A DNA stretch of 51,285 nt from Burkholderiales bacterium. Lineage in GTDB: Bacteria > Pseudomonadota > Gammaproteobacteria > Burkholderiales > Burkholderiaceae_C. Where the stretch lies: contig RXJW01000118.1 in NCBI GenBank assembly GCA_003963005.1, positions 1-51,285 on the forward strand, in the 5' to 3' direction. The number at the start of each line of letters is the position of its first letter. Within the stretch, counting starts at the first letter, position 1. A program made the translations under genes and the position numbers. Positions 18,353 through 26,510 of this stretch are shown here, piece after piece. Under the pieces are notes generated by a model. The model was not told the origin of the DNA, did no database searches, and was given only the letters and a program-made list of their open reading frames with translations.

Positions 18353-18817
18353 ATGTTCAAGACATTCGCCTTTGCCGCCACCGCCCTGACGCTTGCCGCT
18401 GGCAGCGCCTTCGCCGCCCCTTCCGACGACGCCCGCACGCACTTCCAGGCCATCGCTTCGGGCGACACCCAGATCGTGATGCGCGCCTACGCCGACCAGG
18501 CCCAGCTGAACTGGGTCGGCGGCCCGCTGGACGGCACCTACGCCACCACCGACGCCATCCGCGGCACCTGGGAAAAGTTCGGCAAGGCCGTCGGCCCGCT
18601 GAAGCTCACCATCGGCTCCATCGAAGAATCGGCCAACCCCAAGGGCTCGACGGTCTCCGCCAACGTCGTCTTCGAAGGCAAGATGCCCATCAAGGTGCGC
18701 TACGTGCTGACCTACCGCGAAGGCAAGATCGTCAGCGAAACGTGGCAGATCGACCCCAAGTTGAACGTCGCCCCGGCAGCCACGGCCGAAACCGCCGGCA
18801 AGACCGCGACCTACTGA
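18353..18817 (+). CDS. Secreted SnoaL/NTF2-like protein
   Basis: 154 residues with a signal peptide (LTLAAGSAFAAP). The mature protein has the NTF2-like alpha+beta pattern: an N-terminal helix with DDARTHFQAIASGD, YADQAQLNWVGGPLDGTYAT, and C-terminal strands ending in YREGKIVSETWQID. This resembles YybH/SnoaL-type ketosteroid-isomerase-like domains, which are often single small ligand-binding units. GGAG lies 7 bases before ATG 18353. Preceded by a class 1 ECF promoter. Substrate unknown. Confidence 0.85.
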   Translation: MFKTFAFAATALTLAAGSAFAAPSDDARTHFQAIASGDTQIVMRAYADQAQLNWVGGPLDGTYATTDAIRGTWEKFGKAVGPLKLTIGSIEESANPKGSTVSANVVFEGKMPIKVRYVLTYREGKIVSETWQIDPKLNVAPAATAETAGKTATY

Positions 18818-18908
18818 TCCACCAGCGCCGCGCCGAAGGCGGCCTTGTTCATGCCAGTGCACGCTGCTCTTCAACATCCTGGGCACCGACGACACGCCGG
18901 GCGCGGGC

Positions 18909-19670
18909 GTGACGCTGTGGCTGGGCTGGCACGTGCTTGAATCGCTGCCGCTCGACACGAACCGCTTCAACATCACCACCGCCGTGGTCGACACCGCCGG
19001 TCGGATCGGATTCGACCGGGTCTCGATGGCGGTGCTGCGCGGCGGTATCACATCGGGGCAGGCACTGACGCCCCTTCCGATCGATGTGTTCGATGACGGC
19101 ATCGACGACGCGGACGGACCGGAGGTGACGATGATTGCGCCCCGCGTGCCGTCGCGTGTGTCACCTGGGCCGCAAACCGGCAATCCGACGCCGCCTGCGA
19201 ATGCATCGCTGTTCTTCATTCAAGTGGCGGCGCTGGACCGCTCGCGTCACGGCATCGGCGTCAGCGAAAACGGCCAAGGCACGGCGGCCCGCTCGGTGTT
19301 GGGAACCATCCTGGATGGCAGCCAGATCCAGAACCCGATCACGCATCCCAGCAACGGCACGAACCGCAATTTCCCGGGTCTGAACGTGACCTTCGACGTG
19401 CCCTTGCGTCAGCCCAACGGCAACGTGGTGCCGGCGGGCTCGAACCTGGCGCCGATCTTCAACGTTGCCGGCAGCGAGCTGGACGCTGACGGCTATGTCG
19501 TGACGACGGCCGATTGGGTGGTGGGGGGATCGCTCCTGATGCCTGCGGGCAAGCGTTCGGTCACGATCACCGCCCGGGTCACCGACAACGCCAACCGCAC
19601 CCGCAGCGTCAGCCACGTCGTGGGCATCAGCCCGGTCGAGAACGGCCAAAACCTGACGCCCGCACCCTGA
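18909..19670 (+). CDS. Hypothetical protein, probably 5'-truncated
   Basis: 253 residues from a GTG start that lacks a ribosome site. The same frame is open further upstream and reads plausibly as protein (TLLFNILGTDDTPGAG before the GTG), but it holds no ATG there and runs into the preceding gene. This suggests that the original N-terminus was deleted. The C-terminal half resembles an immunoglobulin-like or other beta domain (TITARVTDNANRTRS). No family or signal peptide recognised. It may be a remnant carried along in the cargo. Confidence 0.5.
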   Translation: MTLWLGWHVLESLPLDTNRFNITTAVVDTAGRIGFDRVSMAVLRGGITSGQALTPLPIDVFDDGIDDADGPEVTMIAPRVPSRVSPGPQTGNPTPPANASLFFIQVAALDRSRHGIGVSENGQGTAARSVLGTILDGSQIQNPITHPSNGTNRNFPGLNVTFDVPLRQPNGNVVPAGSNLAPIFNVAGSELDADGYVVTTADWVVGGSLLMPAGKRSVTITARVTDNANRTRSVSHVVGISPVENGQNLTPAP

Positions 19671-19773
19671 GAACGAGGCCGCGCGGCTCCGACCATGGAG
19701 CCGCGCTGGACGCACAGGGCAGCGGCAGCCTGCCACCCTGCACAACCAACACCCCATCTTTTTTCACGCCTGC

Positions 19774-19799
19774 GGAATAAAAGGCCCGAGCGTGCCGTC
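19774..19799 (+). promoter_or_regulatory. Predicted ECF promoter, class 1, autoregulatory
   Basis: GGAATAAA (19774-19781), 15 bases, GTC (19797-19799). It precedes the lipoprotein, sigma factor and anti-sigma genes, as expected for an autoregulated ECF operon. Confidence 0.75.
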
Positions 19800-19864
19800 T
19801 GCCCCGATGTGAGCAACATCTCACCCACGCTGCCCGATCCGCCACCACTTCCACGGAGCTTCCC

Positions 19865-20257
19865 ATGTTCAAAACCCTCGCCATCGCCGCATCTGCGGTA
19901 ACGTTTCTGGTCACTGCCGGCTGTGCCAACATGGTCGAGCCGCCTGCCAAGGCGCCCGCCATGTTGTCTGGTGGCGCGCTCGTCACACCCGCTGGCATGA
20001 CCCTCTACACCTTCGACCAGGACGTGGCGAACAGCGGCAAGAGCGCCTGCAACGGCGGCTGCGCCGCGCTCTGGCCGCCGATGATGGCCACCGCCACCGA
20101 CCGGACCACGGGTGCCTACAGCATCGTCACTCGCGACGATGGGTCACGCCAGTGGGCCTACAAGGGCAAGCCGGTGTACACCTACAAGGCCGACCAGAAG
20201 GCCGGCGACCGCAGCGGCGACAACTTCAAACAGGTCTGGCACATCATCAAGGAATGA
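19865..20257 (+). CDS. COG4315-type secreted repeat lipoprotein
   Basis: 130 residues. The signal peptide ends in a lipobox (TAGC), so the protein is probably a periplasmic lipoprotein. Two copies of the YxFxxD-like repeat typical of COG4315 are visible (LYTFDQDVAN and VYTYKADQKAGD), with CNGGCAALWPP between them. Members of this family are often under ECF sigma control and have been linked to oxidative or chlorine stress. First gene behind the class 1 promoter; the sigma factor follows 61 bp downstream. Confidence 0.9.
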   Translation: MFKTLAIAASAVTFLVTAGCANMVEPPAKAPAMLSGGALVTPAGMTLYTFDQDVANSGKSACNGGCAALWPPMMATATDRTTGAYSIVTRDDGSRQWAYKGKPVYTYKADQKAGDRSGDNFKQVWHIIKE

Positions 20258-20318
20258 CGCCTGTACACCCGCCTGCACACCCAGCTTCGCGCGGGCTCGA
20301 CCCATCGTCAACATCCTG

Positions 20319-20822
20319 ATGAACGACGACCATCAACTGCTGAGCTGGGTGCCGCGCCTGCGCCGCTATTCCCGGGCGCTGGTGAACAACCGTGACGACG
20401 CCGACGACCTGGTGCAGGACACGCTGGAGCGGGCCTGGGCCAAGTCGGGCCTGTGGGGCGGCGTGGCGGACATGCGCGCCTGGCTCTTCAGCATCATGCA
20501 CAACCTGCACGTCGATGGCGTGCGCCGGCCCAGGCTGCACACCGTGACCATGGACGATGACACCCCCGAGGTGCCGGTGATGCCGACGCAAGGCGACAGG
20601 TTGGCGGTGCTGGACCTGCAGGCCGCGCTGGACCTGCTGCCCGTCGAGCAGAAGGAAGTGCTGCTGCTGGTGGCGCTGGAAGACATGGCCTATGCCGACG
20701 TGGCGCAGGCCCTGGGCATTCCCATCGGCACGGTGATGTCGCGCTTGTCGCGCGGCCGTGAGCGCCTGCGCGGCCTGATGGAAGGTCGTGCCGAACCCGT
20801 GCGGCTGAAGGTCGTCAAATGA
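20319..20822 (+). CDS. ECF RNA polymerase sigma factor (first)
   Basis: 167 residues: region 2 (RYSRALVNNRDDADDLVQDT, about residues 15-75) and region 4 (LPVEQKEVLLLVALEDMAYA to GTVMSRLSRGRERLR, about 105-155). ATG 20319 is preferred over the longer frame from 20112, which would run through the lipoprotein gene. The anti-sigma gene follows 19 bp later. It probably recognises GGAATRAA-N15-GTC, found before its own operon and before the genes at 15626 and 18353. Confidence 0.93.
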   Translation: MNDDHQLLSWVPRLRRYSRALVNNRDDADDLVQDTLERAWAKSGLWGGVADMRAWLFSIMHNLHVDGVRRPRLHTVTMDDDTPEVPVMPTQGDRLAVLDLQAALDLLPVEQKEVLLLVALEDMAYADVAQALGIPIGTVMSRLSRGRERLRGLMEGRAEPVRLKVVK

Positions 20823-20841
20823 ATGCATTGCGAAGCACCCT

Positions 20842-21768
20842 ATGAGTACCGATCGCCCATCGCCGCCCACCCTCCCGCCCACCCCCCCGGTCACCGAGGC
20901 CGAGCTGCATGCGTTTGTCGATGGCCGTCTGCCCGCAGAGCGTGAGGCCGAGATCGCCGCCTACCTGGCCGCGCGCCCCGACGATGCGCAGCGCGTCGAG
21001 GCCTACCGTGCGCAGAAGCGCGAGCTGCACGCCCTGTTCGACCCCGTGCTGGACGAGCAGCCGCCGCAACGCCTGCTGAAGTCGGCGCGCCCGCGCGCCG
21101 TATCGCCGACGCCTTGGTACCTGCAGCGCTTGGCCGCCGGGCTGGCTATCGCCGTCATCAGCGGCGCCACGGGCTGGGGGCTGCGCGGCGTCGGACCTGG
21201 AACAGCCGGTGACGATGCAGCCCGCATGGCGGCTGTGCAACCGGCCCCAGGTGGTTTGACTTTGGTGTCTGCGGGTGGCTTCGCGCAGCGTGCCGCCGTC
21301 GCGCACGCGGTCTACAGCCCCGATGTGCGCCGGCCCGTGGAAGTGGACGCCGCGCACGAAGACCAGCTCGTGGCCTGGCTGTCCAAGCGCATGGGCGCGC
21401 CGATGAAACCGCCGCACCTGCAGGCGCAGGGCTACACGCTGGAAGGCGGGCGCCTGCTGCCAGGTGGCCAGGGGCCGGTGGCTCAGTTCATGTACCGCAA
21501 CGAGCAGGGCAGCAAGCTGACGCTGTACGTGTCCAATGACGTCGCTGACGTGGGCAGCGCCGCGGGCTCGGGCGGGGCCGCGAAACCGGATGCGAAACCG
21601 GGTGCGAAGAACGCTGACACCGCCTTCCGCTTCGCGCAGGAAGGCGCCGTCAACGTGTTCTATTGGGTCGACGGGCCCTTCGGCTATGCGCTGTCGTCCG
21701 ACGCCGACCGCAGCGTGCTGGCGCGGGTGTCGGCCGAGGTCTACCAACAGCTGGGCGCACCGCGCTGA
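20842..21768 (+). CDS. Membrane anti-sigma factor (first)
   Basis: 308 residues. The cytosolic N-terminal part (TEAELHAFVDGRLPAEREAE, then YLAARPDDAQRVEAYR) is the usual anti-sigma helix bundle without the HxxxCxxC zinc motif. One transmembrane helix lies at about residues 95-115 (LAAGLAIAVISGATGWGL), and a periplasmic sensor domain of about 180 residues ends in VFYWVDGPFGYALSSDADR. Located directly after the ECF gene; it should hold that sigma at the membrane until a periplasmic signal is sensed. A short Lys/Ala/Gly linker lies near residues 235-255. Confidence 0.9.
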   Translation: MSTDRPSPPTLPPTPPVTEAELHAFVDGRLPAEREAEIAAYLAARPDDAQRVEAYRAQKRELHALFDPVLDEQPPQRLLKSARPRAVSPTPWYLQRLAAGLAIAVISGATGWGLRGVGPGTAGDDAARMAAVQPAPGGLTLVSAGGFAQRAAVAHAVYSPDVRRPVEVDAAHEDQLVAWLSKRMGAPMKPPHLQAQGYTLEGGRLLPGGQGPVAQFMYRNEQGSKLTLYVSNDVADVGSAAGSGGAAKPDAKPGAKNADTAFRFAQEGAVNVFYWVDGPFGYALSSDADRSVLARVSAEVYQQLGAPR

Positions 21769-21811
21769 AGGCCACGGCAAGTCCCGCAGCGCAGGCGGTT
21801 TGCACCGCCAT

Positions 21812-21837
21812 GGAATGAATTGGCCTGAAGCGCGCTC
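21812..21837 (+). promoter_or_regulatory. Predicted ECF promoter, class 2
   Basis: GGAATGAA (21812-21819), 15 bases, CTC (21835-21837) followed by TTT. Matches the site at 23719. Upstream of the Tat-exported propeller and DUF305 genes. Confidence 0.68.
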
Positions 21838-21938
21838 TTTGCTGCGAGCGCCTGACGCACCGACACAGCCCTTCGTTGGGTGCAAGGTCGCGCGTCACAG
21901 GCCCCAGTCCACCTTTGCACTGAACAAAGAAAGCACCC

Positions 21939-23324
21939 ATGACCACCCAACGTCGCGACATCCTCAAATACTCGCTGGCCGCCGCAGCCGCCAGCGCGCT
22001 GCCCGCAGCGCAAGCCCAGGCGCCGTCCAGCGCCGCCGCCGCCACCGGCATCGACCCGCGCGACCGCGTCTTCATCACCAACGAAGACTCCAACACGCTG
22101 GTCGTGATCGACCCCAGGACCAACACCGTCGAGAGCACCATCAACCTGACCAGCTTCGACGAAGACCCGCGGCCGCCCTTCCGCTATGTCACCGCCGGCG
22201 TGGCGCCGACGCACGCGGCGATGATCCACAAGCCGCTGTACCACGGCTGCATCGACGCCCACGGCGCGGTGCCGTCGCCCGACGGCCGGCTGCTGGCCAC
22301 CAGCGGGCGCGGCTCGAGCAACATCTACCTCGTCGACGCCGAGCAGCGCCGCGTCATCGGCAACACGCCCAACCCGGCCGCTGGCATGACGACCAACCCC
22401 GAACGCCTGAGCAGCGGGCTGCTGCTGGGCCGCGAACCGCACGAGCCCACCTTCACGCGCAACGGCAAGGAGCTTTGGGTGACGCTGCGCGGGGAAGACC
22501 GCATCGCCATCGTCAACGTCGAACTCGCCCTGCGTCAGTTGAAGGGCACCGACAACACAGGTTCGACGGCCATCCGCCAGTTCCTGCCGACGATCAACGG
22601 CCCGGCCCAGGTATGGTTCAACCGCGAAGGCACGCTGGCCTTCGTGGCCAGCCAGAAGGTGTCGCAGGTCGACGTGTTCCGTGTCAACCCGGGCGCCGAT
22701 GGCCACAGCCAGCCGCAGCGCGTGACGACACTGGACATCAGTGCGCAGGACAAGCCCGGCTTCACGCCCTTCATGAAGACCACGCCCGACGGCGCCGAGG
22801 TGTGGTTCTCGCACAAGCTGGCCGATGCGCTGTCTTCTCGCTCGACGCGGGGCGGTTTCGACCTCATTGACAGCGTGCCGCTGGGCATGGGCGCGCGGCC
22901 CAACCACGTCGAGTTCGTCAGCAACGCGCGCGGCAGCGTGGTCTATGCCAGCCTGGCGCGCATCGACGACGGGGGCCCCGGCGGCGTCGCCTCCAGCCCC
23001 ATCGCCATCATCGACCGCAGCGCAGCCAGCGGCCAGCGCAAGGTGGTCGGCACCTTCTTCAGCCACGGCCGCGAATCGCACGGGCTGTGGACCAACCCCG
23101 AGAACACGCTGCTCTACGTGGCGCACGAGCAGGACGAACTGCCCGGCACGCCCAACGCCGGCCAGACGGTGTGCAGCGCCTTCGACGTCAGCGACCCGCT
23201 GAAGCCGGTCTTCATCGCGCAGATTCCGCTGGGCAACCTGACCCTGCCTTCCGGAGCGCTGCGCAACAAGAAGAGCATCAACCTGGTCTACGTGCGCGTG
23301 GGTGCCAAGGGGCAGACTGCATGA
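21939..23324 (+). CDS. Tat-exported YncE-like beta-propeller protein
   Basis: 461 residues. The N-terminus TTQRRDILKYSLAAAAAS is a twin-arginine signal, so the protein is exported folded, probably with a cofactor. The rest is a propeller with YncE-like blades (RVFITNEDSNTLVVIDPRTN, DGRLLATSGRGSSNIYLVD, NTLLYVAHEQDELPGTPN). Histidines at HAAMIHKPLYHGCIDAHG could bind metal or heme. Its stop overlaps the ATG of the DUF305 gene. It follows a class 2 ECF promoter. Confidence 0.88.
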   Translation: MTTQRRDILKYSLAAAAASALPAAQAQAPSSAAAATGIDPRDRVFITNEDSNTLVVIDPRTNTVESTINLTSFDEDPRPPFRYVTAGVAPTHAAMIHKPLYHGCIDAHGAVPSPDGRLLATSGRGSSNIYLVDAEQRRVIGNTPNPAAGMTTNPERLSSGLLLGREPHEPTFTRNGKELWVTLRGEDRIAIVNVELALRQLKGTDNTGSTAIRQFLPTINGPAQVWFNREGTLAFVASQKVSQVDVFRVNPGADGHSQPQRVTTLDISAQDKPGFTPFMKTTPDGAEVWFSHKLADALSSRSTRGGFDLIDSVPLGMGARPNHVEFVSNARGSVVYASLARIDDGGPGGVASSPIAIIDRSAASGQRKVVGTFFSHGRESHGLWTNPENTLLYVAHEQDELPGTPNAGQTVCSAFDVSDPLKPVFIAQIPLGNLTLPSGALRNKKSINLVYVRVGAKGQTA

Positions 23325-23683
23325 AGGGCATGAAGGGCATGAGGGGCGGACACGCCCAACATGGAGTCAGTGCCTTCGAGCGCGAGATGGACGCTTCGAT
23401 GGCCCGCATGATGCAAGACATGCACGGCCCGGGCTTCGTGGGCCAGGCCGACATCGACTTCCTGGCGATGATGATTCCGCACCACGCCGGCGCCGTCGAC
23501 ATGGCGCGGCTGGTGCTGCAGCACGGCCGCGACCCGGCCACGCGGCAACTGGCGGAGGAGATCATCGCCGGCCAGACCATCGAGATCGAGAGCATGACGC
23601 GGCGGCTGGCGGCCTTGCAGCAGCGCTCTAGCGCGGGTTCGGCAGCCGAATTTCCATCGCTGGGTGGCACGCGCGGGCCGTGA
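23321..23683 (+). CDS. DUF305-family protein
   Basis: 120 residues. The DUF305 core is a four-helix, ferritin-like bundle with the conserved MMIPHHAGAVDMA, plus DIDFLAMM and the helix IEIESMTRRLAAL. The N-terminus is unusually Met/Lys/Gly/His-rich (MKGMKGMRGGHAQHG), which could bind copper. No obvious signal peptide, although most relatives are exported; it might travel with the Tat substrate encoded just upstream (ATGA overlap, 23321-23324). Confidence 0.88.
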   Translation: MKGMKGMRGGHAQHGVSAFEREMDASMARMMQDMHGPGFVGQADIDFLAMMIPHHAGAVDMARLVLQHGRDPATRQLAEEIIAGQTIEIESMTRRLAALQQRSSAGSAAEFPSLGGTRGP

Positions 23684-23718
23684 TGCCCAGCCTGAGGGTA
23701 AGCACTGACGATGGCGAT

Positions 23719-23744
23719 GGAATGAACCGCAGCGCTGTCCGCTC
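23719..23744 (+). promoter_or_regulatory. Predicted ECF promoter, class 2, autoregulatory
   Basis: GGAATGAA (23719-23726), 15 bases, CTC (23742-23744) followed by TTG. The -10-like CTC lies only 9 bases before ATG 23754, so transcription may start at or next to the start codon and give a leaderless mRNA. Confidence 0.68.
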
Positions 23745-23753
23745 TTGATCACC

Positions 23754-24287
23754 ATGCTGTTCCAGTCTGCCGAGTCCCGCTACAACCAATGGGTGCGGGA
23801 CCATTACCGCTTCCTGCTGCGCAGCGCCTGGGCGCTGACGGGCTCGCGTGACATCGCCGAAGACGTGGTGCAGGACTGTTTTGCCAACGCCTGGAAGCAC
23901 CGCGAGCAGTTGCGCGATGCGGCCTTGGCGCGGGCCTGGCTGTTCCAGATCATGCGGCGCGCCGCCTTCCGCCAGGCCGCGCCGGGCATGCAGTCGCTGG
24001 ACGACGACGAGCAGCCCGAGCAGGCCGCCCCCGACGCCGGGCTGGACGACAAGCTGGACGTGGTCAAGGCGCTCGCGCGGCTGGCGCCCATCCACCGCGA
24101 GGTGCTGGTGCTGTTCTATTTCGACGACATGCCCACCGCGCAGATGGCCGAGGCGCTGGAGATTGCGCCCGGCACCGTGCTGTCGCGCCTGGCTCGCGCG
24201 CGCGACGCGCTGAAGCAGGTGATGGGCGTGCCAGTGCGGGCACCCGGCGGCGCCCAGGTCACGCCCTTGCGGAAGACCCCGTCATGA
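23754..24287 (+). CDS. ECF RNA polymerase sigma factor (second)
   Basis: 177 residues from ATG 23754; TTG 23745 would add three residues but overlaps the predicted -10 element. Region 2 is SAWALTGSRDIAEDVVQDCF, region 4 runs from LAPIHREVLVLFYFDDMP to GTVLSRLARARDALKQ. Its stop overlaps the next gene (ATGA), so sigma, anti-sigma, sorA and sorB form one operon. Proposed target is GGAATGAA-N15-CTC, found before this operon and at 21812. Confidence 0.93.
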   Translation: MLFQSAESRYNQWVRDHYRFLLRSAWALTGSRDIAEDVVQDCFANAWKHREQLRDAALARAWLFQIMRRAAFRQAAPGMQSLDDDEQPEQAAPDAGLDDKLDVVKALARLAPIHREVLVLFYFDDMPTAQMAEALEIAPGTVLSRLARARDALKQVMGVPVRAPGGAQVTPLRKTPS

Positions 24288-24916
24288 AGCGCGAACTCCG
24301 GCCGCCCGAGTTGCCCGACAGCGCGTTCGACTTGCGCACGCGCGCCGAACTGGCGCTGGCCTTCGAGCCCATCGACGCCCCGCCGCACTTGTACCGCAAG
24401 GCGCAGCCGCTAATGGCGCGGCGCAGCTTCCAGCGCGCCGTGCTGGGCCTGCTGCTGGCAGGCAGCGGCACCGGCGCCGTGCTGGCCATGCGCCCGCCAG
24501 AACTCGTGCGCGGCGCCATCGAACACGAATACTTCGAGCGCACGCTGCGCGGCACCTTCATGGCCAGCGCGCCCTTGCTGCAGCACCTGGGGCTGGCCGG
24601 CCAACAGGTGGTGCCCGGCTTCCCGCAGCTGATGCGGCCTTGCGACATCGACGGCCACCTCGTCTACCACCTCACCACCTTCTTCGAGAAGGGCGGCATG
24701 GTCACCGTGTTCGCCTTCGACAAGGCGGTGGCGCTGACGGAGGGCAGCGGCTGGTGGGGCAACGTGCACTGGAAAGTCATCACCTCGCGCGACGGCAAGC
24801 CGCTGGTGCTGGTGGCGCAGAAGAAGCAGGCCCTGGCCGTGGCGCAAAGCCAGTTCGGTCCAGCCACCGACATGTCCCCACCGAATTCCACACCGACCCC
24901 CAAGGAGACCCGATGA
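24284..24916 (+). CDS. Putative membrane anti-sigma factor (second)
   Basis: 210 residues. The N-terminal cytosolic segment (about residues 1-45) is followed by one transmembrane helix (AVLGLLLAGSGTGAVLAM, about 51-68) and a periplasmic domain with MVTVFAFDKAVAL and WGNVHWKVITSRDGKPLV. It does not show a standard anti-sigma zinc motif; the assignment rests on its place directly after the ECF gene (4-bp overlap) and on its topology. It also overlaps sorA by 4 bp. The periplasmic part may sense sulfite or an oxidant. Confidence 0.72.
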   Translation: MKRELRPPELPDSAFDLRTRAELALAFEPIDAPPHLYRKAQPLMARRSFQRAVLGLLLAGSGTGAVLAMRPPELVRGAIEHEYFERTLRGTFMASAPLLQHLGLAGQQVVPGFPQLMRPCDIDGHLVYHLTTFFEKGGMVTVFAFDKAVALTEGSGWWGNVHWKVITSRDGKPLVLVAQKKQALAVAQSQFGPATDMSPPNSTPTPKETR

Positions 24917-26139
24917 ACAAGACCTTGAACTCGCTGCCGCGGCGCCAGATGCTGGCCGGCAGCGCCAGCGCCCTGGCCGCGGCCGGCCTGGCCACTTTCA
25001 CGCGCGGTGCCGCCGCGGCTGGCGAAACCCCAGTGGCCAGCGCCACGCCCAAGCCGCTGCCCGCCTACGTGGCGTGGAAAGACCCGGCCAGCGTCATCGT
25101 GCACAGCAGCACCACCATCGAGACCAAGCGCGCAGCCTTCGGCAGCGGGGTCATCACGCCGGCCGAGCAGCTCTACATCCGCAACAACCTGCCGGCGCCC
25201 GACGCGTCCATCGTCGCCGACCGCGACGCCTGGCAGGTGGCCATCGAAGGCGTGAAGGCGCCGCGCATGCTGACGCTGCGCGAGCTGAAGACGATGGGCG
25301 TGGAGACGACCGCGATGGTGCTGCAGTGCTCGGGCAATGGTCGCGGCTACTTCCCCAGCAAGCCCAGTGGCACACCCTGGCAGGTGGGCGCGGCGGGTTG
25401 CGTGATGTGGACCGGCGTTCCGGTGCGCGTGGTGGCCGAAGCGCTGGGCGGCGTCGTGCCGGGCGCCGGTTACCTGACCGGCACCGGCGGCGAGAAGCTG
25501 CCCGAAGGCCTGGACCCGCTGAGCATCATCGTCGAGCGCTCGGTGCCGGCCGCCGCGATGGCCGACGCGCTGCTGGCCTGGGAGATGAACGGCGTGCCGA
25601 TCTCGCTGGCCCACGGCGGGCCGCTGCGCCTGATCGTGCCCGGCTACACCGGCGTGAACAACATCAAGTACATCAAGCGCCTGGCCTTCACGGCCAAGGA
25701 AACCGAGGCGAAGATCATGTCGCACGGCTACCGCATCTCGCCGCCGGGCGGCAAGGGCGAACCCAGCCAGCCGTCGGTGCAGGAGATGACGGTCAAGTCG
25801 TGGATCAACTCGCCCGCACCCGACGCAGCTGGCGTGAGGGCCGGCCTGGTGCAGGTGCAAGGCGTGGCCTTCGGCGGGCTGAACGGCATCAAGCGCGTCG
25901 AGGTGTCGCTGGACGGCGGCAAGACCTGGAACGACGCGCGGCTCACCGGGCCCGACCTTGGCCGCTATGCCTGGCGCCAGTTCGTGCTGCCGGCCAGGCT
26001 GCCGGCCGGCAGCCACACGCTGGCCAGCCGCGCCACCGACACGGCAGGCAACGTGCAGCCCGAACAGCGGATGGAAAACGCCGGCGGCTACAACAACACG
26101 AGCTGGGCCGACCACGCCGTGAAAGTGACGGTGGCCTGA
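24913..26139 (+). CDS. sorA: Sulfite:cytochrome c oxidoreductase, molybdopterin subunit
   Basis: 408 residues. A Tat signal (LPRRQMLAGSASALAAAGLA) exports the folded protein to the periplasm. The sulfite-oxidase molybdopterin domain contains VLQCSGNGRG, with Cys139 as the molybdenum ligand, and RLIVPGYTGVNNIKYIKRL. The dimerisation domain (VQGVAFGGLNGIKRVEVSLD, then YAWRQFVLPARL) completes the family layout. The reaction is sulfite to sulfate with electrons to cytochrome c, here the adjacent SorB. AAGGAG precedes ATG 24913. Being in the sigma operon suggests induction by a periplasmic signal. A YedY-like role is less likely given the cytochrome partner. Confidence 0.93.
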   Translation: MNKTLNSLPRRQMLAGSASALAAAGLATFTRGAAAAGETPVASATPKPLPAYVAWKDPASVIVHSSTTIETKRAAFGSGVITPAEQLYIRNNLPAPDASIVADRDAWQVAIEGVKAPRMLTLRELKTMGVETTAMVLQCSGNGRGYFPSKPSGTPWQVGAAGCVMWTGVPVRVVAEALGGVVPGAGYLTGTGGEKLPEGLDPLSIIVERSVPAAAMADALLAWEMNGVPISLAHGGPLRLIVPGYTGVNNIKYIKRLAFTAKETEAKIMSHGYRISPPGGKGEPSQPSVQEMTVKSWINSPAPDAAGVRAGLVQVQGVAFGGLNGIKRVEVSLDGGKTWNDARLTGPDLGRYAWRQFVLPARLPAGSHTLASRATDTAGNVQPEQRMENAGGYNNTSWADHAVKVTVA

Positions 26140-26141
26140 TC

Positions 26142-26510
26142 ATGCGCAGCACCATCCAGCAGCGCTTCATGTTGCATGCAATGAGGGTCGCGTCGGTGCT
26201 CGTCGCCGGCTTGGCGCTGCCCGTTCTACCCGCGCTGGCGGCCGACGACAGGGCGCAACTCGCGCTAGGGAAGAAGCTGTTCCTGCAAGGCGTCGTCCCG
26301 TCGTGCGCCGTTTGCCACACCTTGCAGGCCGCGGGCGCCGAGGGCGCCGTCGGCCCGGTGCTGGACGAGTTGAAGCCCGACGCTGCGCGCGTGGCGAAGG
26401 CGCTGCGCAACGGGCTGGGCCAGATGCCTTCGTACAAGGACAAGCTCACCGATGCAGAGATTGAGGCTCTGTCGCTGTATGTGTCGAAGGCCAGCGGGGG
26501 TGCCAAGTGA
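26142..26510 (+). CDS. sorB: SorB-like cytochrome c subunit of sulfite dehydrogenase
   Basis: 122 residues with a signal peptide (VLVAGLALPVLPALAAD). One heme c site, CAVCH (Cys55, Cys58, His59), and a likely axial methionine in GQMPSYKDKL (Met95). It starts 2 bases after sorA stops. Size and position match SorB, which takes electrons from the molybdenum subunit and passes them to the respiratory chain. Last gene of the sigma/anti-sigma/sorAB operon. Confidence 0.92.
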   Translation: MRSTIQQRFMLHAMRVASVLVAGLALPVLPALAADDRAQLALGKKLFLQGVVPSCAVCHTLQAAGAEGAVGPVLDELKPDAARVAKALRNGLGQMPSYKDKLTDAEIEALSLYVSKASGGAK

